This document shows positions 37,319 to 44,416 of a stretch of 64,000 bases of DNA, piece by piece; the stretch's first letter is position 1; the number at the start of each line of letters is the position of its first letter. A program made the position numbers and the translations under genes. The stretch is from Dokdonella_A sp964582225 (GTDB taxonomy: Bacteria; Pseudomonadota; Gammaproteobacteria; Xanthomonadales; Rhodanobacteraceae). The notes under the pieces were generated by a model. That model was not told the DNA's origin. It did not search any database and saw only the letters and a program-made list of their open reading frames with translations. The stretch covers positions 133,076 through 197,075 of the forward strand of contig CAZORA010000003.1 of assembly GCA_964582225.1 (NCBI GenBank), read 5' to 3'.

Positions 37319-38356
37319 TTAGAGGGTGTCGTCGACGAAGGAGAGGTAGAACTCATCGCCGCCGCTGTCAGACGGGATGCACGGGCCGGAAAGCGTCCAG
37401 CCGTAGTCGCCGTCGATGTCTTCGGGAGCGATGTTCTCGATCTGGCAGCGAACCGACAGCACCGAGTGCAGACCGGTGAGCGCCGCTGACGGCGCGCCGC
37501 CGACTTCGTAGAGCTTGACGGTAGCGACCAGTACGATGCCTTCGTCACGGACGAACCACGGATTGAAGTCGCCGGTGATGTCGGTGCGCGCGATCTTCAG
37601 GTTGAAGGTCGGCTTGCGGTCGGAAATCTGGTTGACCGACAGGCTGCTGTATTCCTTGTGCGCCAGGTCGTTGCCCATGTCGATCGACAGGGACTTTGCC
37701 CAAACGGTGAGCGGCGCAAGCGGCGTGGCGACCGTGCTGCTGGTAGCGCCCTTGTCCAGCGTTGCCAGCGTGGTGCGCGTGTTACGCGCGCTGGCGACCA
37801 CGGGCACCTTGTCCGGGAGGGTGACGGACGGAGCAGCGGCAGCGGTAACTTCCGAATAGTTGCCTTGAATCGACGCCTTGGCCTTGAAGCGCTGGCCGAT
37901 CTCAACGGCAATGCCGGAAAGATCAACGCGCGCGCCGAGCGCCTTGATCAGGGTGCCGGTGTGATACCAGTACGCGGTGGCGGACGGGATGCCGGTGCTG
38001 ATGGGGTTGTAGCGGGTGGTCTTGCCGACGTTGTCTTTCGTCACCGCGAAGCCGGCGGGCAGCAGCACCTTGGCGCAGTCCGCGTCGGACGTGCTGGCGG
38101 CACCAGGCGTGGCAGGCGGGTAGAGCTCGAACTCGCCCTCGATCTTGGCGCGGCGGTTCGCGACCAGGAAGGGATCGCCGCCGAAGTACGATTTGTCGAG
38201 CGGGCGCTCGATCTTGTCGAACTCGGTGCTGCTCGAGCCGTCGAACAGGCGGAAACCGTCGTTGCCGCCGGTCGGCGAGGCATCATCGCCTTCGGTGCCT
38301 TCTGCCTTGACGAGCAGATTGCGCTTCTTGAAGAAATCCAGTGCTGGCTGGGTCAT
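37319..38356 (-). CDS. Phage tail tube (major tail) protein
   Basis: The 345-residue protein is rich in beta-type, Thr/Ser/Gly sequence and lies directly before the chaperone frameshift pair. Its N-terminus (FFKKRNLLVKAEGTEGDDASPTG) is of the type seen in Burkholderia- and Pseudomonas-phage tail tube proteins, and the middle includes SLSVNQISDRKPTFNLKIAR. It would polymerise to form the inner tube of the siphovirus tail. Confidence 0.75.
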   Translation of the reverse strand: MTQPALDFFKKRNLLVKAEGTEGDDASPTGGNDGFRLFDGSSSTEFDKIERPLDKSYFGGDPFLVANRRAKIEGEFELYPPATPGAASTSDADCAKVLLPAGFAVTKDNVGKTTRYNPISTGIPSATAYWYHTGTLIKALGARVDLSGIAVEIGQRFKAKASIQGNYSEVTAAAAPSVTLPDKVPVVASARNTRTTLATLDKGATSSTVATPLAPLTVWAKSLSIDMGNDLAHKEYSSLSVNQISDRKPTFNLKIARTDITGDFNPWFVRDEGIVLVATVKLYEVGGAPSAALTGLHSVLSVRCQIENIAPEDIDGDYGWTLSGPCIPSDSGGDEFYLSFVDDTL

Positions 38357-38380
38357 GTCGGTGTCCTCGTGGAATCGGGG

Positions 38381-38557
38381 TTACTTCTTGCCGCGCGGCG
38401 GCGGGCTGGGCGGGGTGCCGGGGTCGGGGGTGAGGTCGCTGTCCGGCGGCGCGGGGGGTTCTTCCGCAAGCGGGCGGGTGTCGTCCTCGCGGGTGAGGGC
38501 CTTGCCGTCGAAGCGGTAGGCGCCGCCGCTGGTGGGAAAGGGCATGGGCTTGGTCAT
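38381..38557 (-). CDS. Small phage protein between tail terminator and tail tube
   Basis: The ATG at 38557 gives 58 residues: TSGGAYRFDGKALTRED followed by a Pro/Asp-rich tail. Short proteins with a TSGG-x-Y opening are common at this position in related prophages. It overlaps the stop of the tail terminator gene by four bases. Function is unknown. Confidence 0.6.
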   Translation of the reverse strand: MTKPMPFPTSGGAYRFDGKALTREDDTRPLAEEPPAPPDSDLTPDPGTPPSPPPRGKK

Positions 38558-39009
38558 GGTGCGTCTCCGGAAATCTGGATGCGGTAGCGGGTGCGATAGA
38601 CGTCCTGCCACCAAAGGGTGCCGGCGTCGAAGTCATCGACGCGGCCGCTGGCAAGCTCGAGCAGGTCGTCGGCCCCGTCCGGCTGCCAGGCCAGCAGGGC
38701 TTGCCGGGTAGCGGCGAGGATTGGCACGAGGTCTGCCCCTGCTGCTGCGCCCAGCGAGGCGCGAGCATAGTTACGCACGCACAGCATGACGGTGACGGCA
38801 ACTTCGACGTGCTGCACGAACTGCGAGGACAGGCCGTGCGGCGGGTTGCCCTGCTCGGTGGCGAGCACGACAAAGGCGCTTGGCGTCTGCGCACCCTTGC
38901 CCGATTCGATGGCCGCGGCGAGTTCCGCGGCGCCGGCAACCTGGCGCAACGTGGGCACGGCCAGGCGCAGGCGCTCGATGATCGGCGCGATGTCGAAGGC
39001 GAGGCTCAT
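38554..39009 (-). CDS. Phage tail terminator-like protein (Gp37/GpU type)
   Basis: The 151-residue protein begins with a hydrophobic helix-forming segment (DIAPIIERLRLAVPTLRQVAG) and contains FVVLATEQGNP and WWQDVYRTRYRIQI, the pattern of the tail-completion/terminator family. It lies between the gpG-like virion morphogenesis protein and the tail tube gene. It would cap the tail tube and join it to the head. The assignment rests on position and general similarity. Confidence 0.65.
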   Translation of the reverse strand: MSLAFDIAPIIERLRLAVPTLRQVAGAAELAAAIESGKGAQTPSAFVVLATEQGNPPHGLSSQFVQHVEVAVTVMLCVRNYARASLGAAAGADLVPILAATRQALLAWQPDGADDLLELASGRVDDFDAGTLWWQDVYRTRYRIQISGDAP

Positions 39010-39623
39010 TGGACGGCCTCGCGCAGGTGCTTGGTGATGAGGCCAACCGCTTCGCCGGCCCAGTCGGCGGGCAGGTCGGCTCGCCCGCCGCGGAGCGGCG
39101 CGAACGAACGCGCGACGATGGGGATGACATAGTCGCGGCCCTGGTAGTCGCGCCCCACGGCGCGCTTGTGGCGCTGCTTGGCGAACACGGCAAGGTTGCC
39201 GTAGCCTTTCTGGCGGATGAGGTTGCCGCGGGCATCGGTGCGCAGGCGCACGGAACCGGCGCGGCCCTTGCGCTGGATGGCGCCGCCGAATTGGTGGATG
39301 GCGGCATATTCGACATTGGTGCTGCCGATGACGACTTCGCTGTCGCCGGCCGTGTGCGCAATGGAGTTCATCAGGCGGCCGGTGTCGCGCAGAATCTGCG
39401 CGCCCTTGCCGGCCTTGCGGCGCTTGCGCAGGGTGGATGCCTTCAAGCCCTGCCAGCTTTTGCCCCAGGGGTCGGCTTGCTGCTCGAAGGTGGCGCGCAT
39501 GCGCGAGGCGATGGACATGCCGACGGCGTCGAGCGCCGGACGCAGATTCTGGGCGGCATCGCGCAGACGCGCCAGCGTGGCCTGTACGGCGGCATCGTCG
39601 ACGGTGACGGCGACGACGGTCAC
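39006..39623 (-). CDS. Phage virion morphogenesis protein (Mu gpG-like)
   Basis: The 205-residue protein contains the family hallmarks: WGKSWQGLKASTLRKRRKAGKG, ILRDTGRLMNSI and YAAIHQFGG. This family works in tail completion or head-tail joining. Start and stop overlap its neighbours by four bases each, so this is a tightly coupled block. Confidence 0.85.
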   Translation of the reverse strand: MTVVAVTVDDAAVQATLARLRDAAQNLRPALDAVGMSIASRMRATFEQQADPWGKSWQGLKASTLRKRRKAGKGAQILRDTGRLMNSIAHTAGDSEVVIGSTNVEYAAIHQFGGAIQRKGRAGSVRLRTDARGNLIRQKGYGNLAVFAKQRHKRAVGRDYQGRDYVIPIVARSFAPLRGGRADLPADWAGEAVGLITKHLREAVQ

Positions 39624-40054
39624 GGCATTCGCGCCAGGGTGGCGTCGCTGAATGCTACGGCGGGCGCGACAACGGCAATGCCGAACGTGCTGCTCCCCTC
39701 GGCGGCAGGCGGGGTGAGGTCGGGCAAGCCCACCTTGCCAGCGGCAAGGTCGCGCAACCAGGCGATGGCGGACTTGTAGCCGTCTTCGACGTGCTCTGGA
39801 TGGCCGTCATCGTGCAGGTGCCAGCGGGCGATCATGCAGGCGTAGGGCTTGACCACTGCGGCGTTTGCCGCGAGCAGCGGGGTAAGATAGCGCCCGCGCG
39901 CGTAGCTGTCGATGGTGGCGCTGGCGTCTCCGCAGGCGCGCCCGACGACGGCCTCATCGACGCGGTGGTCTGGCACTTCGGCGCGGTCGGTGAGCTGGAT
40001 CAGCTCGGCCTCGCCGTAGCGGTCAATGAGGTCGGGAAGGGTGCAGTAGGTCAA
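39620..40054 (-). CDS. DUF1320 protein (Mu gp36-like head completion), TTG start
   Basis: The conserved opening YCTLPDLIDRYGEAELIQLTDR and the helical body (ATIDSYARGRYLTPL) mark the gp36/DUF1320 family, a head-tail connector component. No ATG is suitable. TTG at 40054 has GGAG eight bases upstream and overlaps the stop of the small upstream gene as TTGA, giving 144 residues. Confidence 0.8.
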   Translation of the reverse strand: MTYCTLPDLIDRYGEAELIQLTDRAEVPDHRVDEAVVGRACGDASATIDSYARGRYLTPLLAANAAVVKPYACMIARWHLHDDGHPEHVEDGYKSAIAWLRDLAAGKVGLPDLTPPAAEGSSTFGIAVVAPAVAFSDATLARMP

Positions 40055-40215
40055 TGCAGCAGCTCCGCGGCGAAACGCGGCAGATACCCGATGCCGAACA
40101 GACAGATGGCGCCGATGGCGGCCCATACGGTCCATTTCGCAACGGCGCTTTTGTCGATGAGCTGAAGCAAGGTGACGGACTCTTTCAGCGTTTCATTGGG
40201 TGTACGATTCGTCAC
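40051..40215 (-). CDS. Small single-span phage membrane protein
   Basis: A GTG at 40215, with AGGAAGGA upstream, opens a 54-residue frame: a charged N-terminus, KSAVAKWTVWAAIGAICLFG (one membrane segment) and a short tail ending AELLH. Its TGA overlaps the TTG start of the DUF1320 gene, so the pair is translationally coupled. It is too short to be found by simple ORF cutoffs. Function is unknown. Confidence 0.6.
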   Translation of the reverse strand: MTNRTPNETLKESVTLLQLIDKSAVAKWTVWAAIGAICLFGIGYLPRFAAELLH

Positions 40216-40251
40216 AGGGCTTGTCCTTCCTGGTCAAGGGCAGGTTTCCGA

Positions 40252-40293
40252 GAAACCCCGCGACGCCTGCCAGCGTGCGGGGTTTCGCTTTTT
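40252..40293 (+). terminator. Hairpin terminator after the capsid gene
   Basis: GAAACCCCGC and GCGGGGTTTC form a perfect 10-bp stem with a 15-nt loop. On the plus strand five T residues follow; on the minus strand the trailing sequence is TCTCGG. It lies just past the stop of the minus-strand capsid gene, so it may work weakly for that gene and strongly against opposing transcription. Confidence 0.6.
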
Positions 40294-40298
40294 GCGCC

Positions 40299-41294
40299 TT
40301 AGGACGCGCCCTTGAGGAGCTTCACCACCGCATTCGGGCGAGTGCACAGGTTCAGCGCGTTGGACTGCGCCTCGATCTGGATGCCCTTGTCCATCGGCAG
40401 CGGTTCGGCCTTGGCGTACACAGGCAGGCCCAGGGTGTTGACCGTCTCCAAGTAGTTCGCCGGGGCAAACCGGGTGATGAAGAGGTCCGGCACACCGGCC
40501 GGGAATGCATAGGCATCGTTATCGGCAACCTTCACCGAGGAAGTTCCGCGATAGCGGATGAAGCGGATGCCGCCGTAGACCACTTCCAGACGCGGGTCCT
40601 CGCGCAAGCTCTGCGCGGCCTGGTAGCCCTGCACCACGCCCTTGAGCGAGTCGGTATCCAGCAGTTCCTCCCAAAACGTGGCCCCGCACAAAGCCACCAC
40701 GTCGGTGAAGGGCACTCCACCCAGGCCGTCCTCGATCTTCTTGATGACCTTGAGGCACTTGCCGCGCACCTTGCCGCTCTCGGTCGAGAGCTTGAAAGCC
40801 TCGTCCACCGCCCCGGACACACCGAACGCCGTGGTGAGCGATTGATCGGTGCCGTTGACATCGACGTAATTGCCCATGATCGCCTTGAGGCGATGCTGCT
40901 CGAGGGTGTAATCGAGATTGCGGCGCATGTCGGCCAGGCGCTGGTTGCGCTTGATCTCGACGCTGGTGGCATTGGATTCGGAGCCGAAGGCGCGCACGCC
41001 CTGCACCTCGTCCGCCATGATGGTGGCACGCTCGGGCATGTGCGGAATGGGGAAGCTGCGCACGGCGCGCTTGCGGTCGCCCACCACCTGAGCCACGCCA
41101 TTGCGCGGCGCTACATCAACCAGCGTGAGGACGCCGTTTTCTTCCTCGATCACGGCGGTGGTGGTACTGATGCCCTGTTCGCTGAACAGGCCCATCCCTC
41201 CGATCACGCCAGGGGTATAGGGCACCTTGTTGATAGCAGCGGTGAGCGAATTCAGCGAGAAGGCATCGCTGTCGAATACGTTCCAAACGGACAT
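40299..41294 (-). CDS. Phage major capsid protein (capsid E family)
   Basis: The 331-residue protein matches the lambda gpE-type capsid family: VWNVFDSDAFSLNSLTAAIN at the N-terminus, GVLTLVDVAPRN, RSFPIPHMPERATI, FGSESNATSVEIKRNQRLADM, and a C-terminus with PMDKGIQIEAQSNALNLCTRP. It builds the icosahedral shell. The decoration and protease-scaffold genes precede it, the usual head order. Confidence 0.9.
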   Translation of the reverse strand: MSVWNVFDSDAFSLNSLTAAINKVPYTPGVIGGMGLFSEQGISTTTAVIEEENGVLTLVDVAPRNGVAQVVGDRKRAVRSFPIPHMPERATIMADEVQGVRAFGSESNATSVEIKRNQRLADMRRNLDYTLEQHRLKAIMGNYVDVNGTDQSLTTAFGVSGAVDEAFKLSTESGKVRGKCLKVIKKIEDGLGGVPFTDVVALCGATFWEELLDTDSLKGVVQGYQAAQSLREDPRLEVVYGGIRFIRYRGTSSVKVADNDAYAFPAGVPDLFITRFAPANYLETVNTLGLPVYAKAEPLPMDKGIQIEAQSNALNLCTRPNAVVKLLKGAS

Positions 41295-41309
41295 GGTGAT
41301 ACCTCTCGG

Positions 41310-41672
41310 TTAACGAATGTAAATGCCGGCGGCAGCCAGGCCGATGACCACGTGGTCAAAGTCCTTACCGTCGGTCTCCGTCCAGACAATGCCCCCGTCA
41401 GTCACGGCATTGCCGTCGACTTCGGCATCGCGGGTGATCAGGGCAATGACATCGCCGCCCACGCCCGCTTGGCACGCGATGCCCAGGGTCTGGCCGGAGT
41501 TGTCGATGTCGGTGAGCTTCTTCCACTTGCCGGTGTCCAGCCACAGGATTTGACCCGCAACCGCAACGACACCCGTGTCCAGCTCGCCGTTGTCACGCGA
41601 GCGCTGGCCATTGGCTTCGGACAGGAGGAATTCCAGCGTGTGGTTCTTTTCGGTCTGATTGGACATGGTCAT
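41310..41672 (-). CDS. Phage head decoration protein (HDPD)
   Basis: The 120-residue protein carries HTLEFLLSEANGQRSRDNG, VVAVAGQILWLDTGKW and an Ile/Tyr-rich end, as in lambda gpD-like head-stabilising proteins. It starts at 41672 overlapping the protease stop in an ATGA; the next ATG at 41666 is also possible. It lies directly before the capsid gene, which fits. Confidence 0.85.
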   Translation of the reverse strand: MTMSNQTEKNHTLEFLLSEANGQRSRDNGELDTGVVAVAGQILWLDTGKWKKLTDIDNSGQTLGIACQAGVGGDVIALITRDAEVDGNAVTDGGIVWTETDGKDFDHVVIGLAAAGIYIR

Positions 41673-42046
41673 TCACCCTTGCGCTTGCGCGCGTCATAGA
41701 TGGCGGAAAAGTCGAGCGTGGCGGCCTCGGGGTGCGCCCCGTCCGTGGCGGTATCGCCGAACAGGTGCGGCGCGGGCTTGGGCGCGGCGGCCTTGAGGTC
41801 GGCGGCGACGGTGGCGAAGGCCTCATCGTCGATCTGCAGGTAGGGCTTGGCGGCGGCCTCGTCATAGGTGCGCCCCAACGCGGCGAACAGGGTCTTGACC
41901 TGCTCAACGCGGGCGCTGGCCTTGATACCGGCGAGGGCCGCTTCGGCGGCATCGGCGCGCTCGTTCGCGGCAGTGATGGCTGCCTTGGCGGTGGAAAGAT
42001 CGGATTCCAGCGCAGCGATGCGCTGGGTGTCGGCTGGATCGGACAT
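41669..42046 (-). CDS. Nested scaffold protein (internal start)
   Basis: An ATG at codon 196 of the protease gene (42046) is preceded by GAGGA at a good distance and begins exactly at the coiled-coil scaffold (MSDPADTQRIAALESDL). Lambda C/Nu3 uses the same trick to make excess scaffold. The predicted product has 125 residues. The internal start is inferred from the ribosome-binding site and domain boundary. Confidence 0.5.
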   Translation of the reverse strand: MSDPADTQRIAALESDLSTAKAAITAANERADAAEAALAGIKASARVEQVKTLFAALGRTYDEAAAKPYLQIDDEAFATVAADLKAAAPKPAPHLFGDTATDGAHPEAATLDFSAIYDARKRKGE

Positions 42047-42631
42047 GAGTGAGTCCTCGGCTGGCGCGGCTGGCGCCGCAGAAAAAACGGGGATGGCGCG
42101 CATGGGCGCACTGGCGAACACGCGCGCATGGGTCTGCGCGTCGGCTCCGGTAGGGGTGAAGCTGGTTTCGCGGATCAGGCTGTTGCGGAAGATGGTGAGC
42201 GGGCCGGTGAAGGCGCGGCCGTTGACGCTGGCCTGTACGCCGGGGGCGACCTCCTCGACCGAGCCCGGCTCGATGTGCACCGAGAGCTGCCACGGGAAGC
42301 CGGCATCGGCATCGCTGGCGACGGCCCTGCCGGAAGCGTTGGCGAGCAGGGTGCCGTCGATGCGGATGTCCTTGTCGATGGTGAGTTGACCGACCCCGGC
42401 GCGCTGGCCGCGGTCGTGTTCGATCAGTACCGGCACGCGCTCGGGCGCGGTGGTGCTGGTGAGGTCGAAGACGACGTTGCCCCAGAAGAAGTGGTCGCGG
42501 ATCGCGTCGCCGGAGTAGGCGACGCCGGCGAAGGTGCGCGGCGCATCGGTGCTGTCCGCCGCGGCGAGCGCGAGCGGAACGGCCGCATCGAAGTGCAGCG
42601 CGGCGGCTGGAACCTGTCGGATGCTGTCCAT
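41669..42631 (-). CDS. Phage prohead protease with C-terminal scaffold
   Basis: The 320-residue protein has an N-terminal protease-like domain (1-185) with PVLIEHDRGQRAGVGQL, FPWQLSVHIEPGSVEE and a conserved SLIRETSFTPTGAD. After a Pro/Ala linker, residues 196-245 form an Ala/Glu coiled coil typical of capsid scaffolds. It should guide assembly and then cleave the scaffold. It precedes the decoration and capsid genes. Confidence 0.8.
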   Translation of the reverse strand: MDSIRQVPAAALHFDAAVPLALAAADSTDAPRTFAGVAYSGDAIRDHFFWGNVVFDLTSTTAPERVPVLIEHDRGQRAGVGQLTIDKDIRIDGTLLANASGRAVASDADAGFPWQLSVHIEPGSVEEVAPGVQASVNGRAFTGPLTIFRNSLIRETSFTPTGADAQTHARVFASAPMRAIPVFSAAPAAPAEDSLMSDPADTQRIAALESDLSTAKAAITAANERADAAEAALAGIKASARVEQVKTLFAALGRTYDEAAAKPYLQIDDEAFATVAADLKAAAPKPAPHLFGDTATDGAHPEAATLDFSAIYDARKRKGE

Positions 42632-42653
42632 GGTGACAGCGTGCGCGAAGGAA

Positions 42654-42684
42654 GTGTTGACTTGAAACAGTGGTCAGTCAACAC
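42654..42684. promoter_or_regulatory. 9-bp perfect inverted repeat upstream of the protease gene
   Basis: GTGTTGACT and AGTCAACAC are separated by 13 bases and lie between a terminator and the protease start. The arms contain a TTGACT hexamer that could be a -35 box on either strand. It looks like an operator or promoter for the second half of the head operon. Confidence 0.5.
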
Positions 42685-42700
42685 CCTGGTTTTCGACACG

Positions 42701-42724
42701 AAAAACCCCGCACGCGGCGGGGTT
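42701..42724 (-). terminator. Intrinsic terminator inside the head operon
   Basis: On the minus strand AACCCCGC-CGCGT-GCGGGGTT is followed by TTT. It separates the terminase-portal-morphogenesis block from the protease-capsid-tail block, suggesting separate transcription. Confidence 0.75.
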
Positions 42725-42780
42725 GGATGGGGTAACGATCCGTGAGGGCATCAGCGATGCCATCCAGATTGTGGAGGGCG

Positions 42781-43059
42781 TCAACCTCCCTTGAGCCCGT
42801 GCCGCGCGCGCAGCTTCTCCATGGCAAGGCGCAACCGCTCGGCCTCCTTCACGCGAGCGAGCATGCCGGGCAGAACGGCGATGGCCTGCTCCATCATGGA
42901 CGGCAACCTGTCCAACGCCGGCTCTTTCGGATCGTAGAACGACAGCGCCAGATGCATCTCCTTGAAGATGTTTCCTATCCGCAGCCCCGCCAGCAGTTCT
43001 TCGCGCTGCTGGCGCATGTGGTGGTAGCGCCCGAGTGCCTCGTAGTTGAGTTCGCTCAT
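42781..43059 (-). CDS. Small phage protein, helical
   Basis: The ATG at 43059 gives 92 residues with an Arg/Glu/Leu-rich helical sequence (YHHMRQQREELLAGLRIGN, LRLAMEKLRARHGLKGG). A frame open farther upstream has less convincing sequence. It stands alone between the morphogenesis gene and the terminator. No family is recognised. Confidence 0.6.
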   Translation of the reverse strand: MSELNYEALGRYHHMRQQREELLAGLRIGNIFKEMHLALSFYDPKEPALDRLPSMMEQAIAVLPGMLARVKEAERLRLAMEKLRARHGLKGG

Positions 43060-43162
43060 GTTCTCGTTTCCGTGGTAAGATGTGCTCGTGCGAGCATGCC
43101 CCACGCGATGCAGTCAGCGCACGAGGGATCGCATCGGCCCCGGCGCTGCATCGTCGGGGCTT

Positions 43163-44416
43163 TTATTTGTCTCTCATGTACAACAGCGTCCCTGCTGTTT
43201 GCAGCCACTCGCGCCGCCCGGCCACGTACTTCGCATCGACGCCCTGATATCCGGTAGTCGGTTCCCACGCCTTTCCGCTCCAGACGAATACGGCCAGCGT
43301 TTCAATTAGCGCTCCCCCGCCCACCTGCATCCGCGCAAGGTAGTACAGTTTTTCCACGCCGCTCGACTCATGCACGTACCAGACCTCGTCAGGCACTTTG
43401 AGTCCATGCGCGACGTAACGCACGTACTGATGCCTGCCGCGTTTGTCGATCTTCGTGCCACCGCCGTGACGCTCGAAGATGCCGCCGTGAATCGCCAGCG
43501 TCTGCCCGCGCACCGAGGTCCACAGCACGGTCTCCTTCGCGCCCGCGCCGAACTCGCGCATGAACTCGGCAACATAGGCTTCCGGGCGCAAGCCGTGCGG
43601 CACTTCGAGCGCTTGCGCCAAGCGCTGCGGCGATGGCATCGGCATGTCGAACGCCAGCGCCGTGCGGGCCATGTCGAGCGCTTCGGCGCCGGGGCCTTCG
43701 CACCACAGTAGCGGCGTCCCGGCCTTGCGGCTGGCAAACTGCCTCGGCACGCACTGCCCGAAGCGCCGCGCGACCGCGCGTTCGAGCCCTTCCAGCGGCG
43801 CCGCCGGGTTCAGGCGGTCGTAGTTCCAGCCGGGCGACGGCGGGGCGAGGTCAGGCGGCGCCTGGTCGATGACCTTGCCCGCCTCGCGTGCCTTGCCGAT
43901 GGCGTCCTCGGCTGCGGCGGCGGTCATGGGAATGACGCTACAGCGACAGTTGAACGACCACGGCGGGTAGTGCGACTTCCACAGGGGATGATCGACCGGC
44001 AGGATCAGGCCGTCGAGCTCGGCGTGCTCCGGGCGCGTGCGCGCATCGAGGATGGCGCTGTAGCGCAGATACGGGAAGTCGCCCTTGAGGCGCTGGATTT
44101 GTTCGGCGCGACCGGCGGCGTACCAGCCTTGCACGTTGGTGCGGAAGATGGTTTCCAGGTGCGCGCCGGACAGGCCGAAATCCTGACCGGATTCGAGCAA
44201 GGCCTTCTTCCAGGCCTCGAAGGACTGGCCCTGGTCCAGCGCAGCGCGCAGGGAATCGACCACGGCTTGCACCTGGTCGAGACCAGCCAGGCCCGAGACG
44301 GTGGCTGATGCCGCGCGCACGCGGCCGATGGTGTCGCCGTAGAAGGTTTCCGGCAGCACCACGCGGCGGCGCTGCGCGTCGCGGATGGCCTCAGCGAAGC
44401 CGGGGATATCAGCCAC
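43163..44416 (-). CDS. Phage head morphogenesis protein (Mu gp30/SPP1 gp7-like) fused to a PBECR-type nuclease domain
   Basis: The N-terminal half (1-200) has the minor head signature: HLETIFRTNVQGWYAAGRAEQ, LDARTRPEHAELDG, and HYPPWSFNCRCSVIP, which is diagnostic. After a Pro-rich linker a different domain (about 215-417) runs GQTLAIHGGIFERHGGG, VPDEVWYVHESSGVEKLYYLA and ETLAVFVWSGKAWEPTTGYQ, matching my recollection of the phage-Barnase-EndoU-ColicinE5/D-RelE-like nuclease 2 domain. This domain is often found behind minor head proteins and may be delivered with DNA. Catalysis is inferred. Confidence 0.85.
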   Translation of the reverse strand: MADIPGFAEAIRDAQRRRVVLPETFYGDTIGRVRAASATVSGLAGLDQVQAVVDSLRAALDQGQSFEAWKKALLESGQDFGLSGAHLETIFRTNVQGWYAAGRAEQIQRLKGDFPYLRYSAILDARTRPEHAELDGLILPVDHPLWKSHYPPWSFNCRCSVIPMTAAAAEDAIGKAREAGKVIDQAPPDLAPPSPGWNYDRLNPAAPLEGLERAVARRFGQCVPRQFASRKAGTPLLWCEGPGAEALDMARTALAFDMPMPSPQRLAQALEVPHGLRPEAYVAEFMREFGAGAKETVLWTSVRGQTLAIHGGIFERHGGGTKIDKRGRHQYVRYVAHGLKVPDEVWYVHESSGVEKLYYLARMQVGGGALIETLAVFVWSGKAWEPTTGYQGVDAKYVAGRREWLQTAGTLLYMRDK

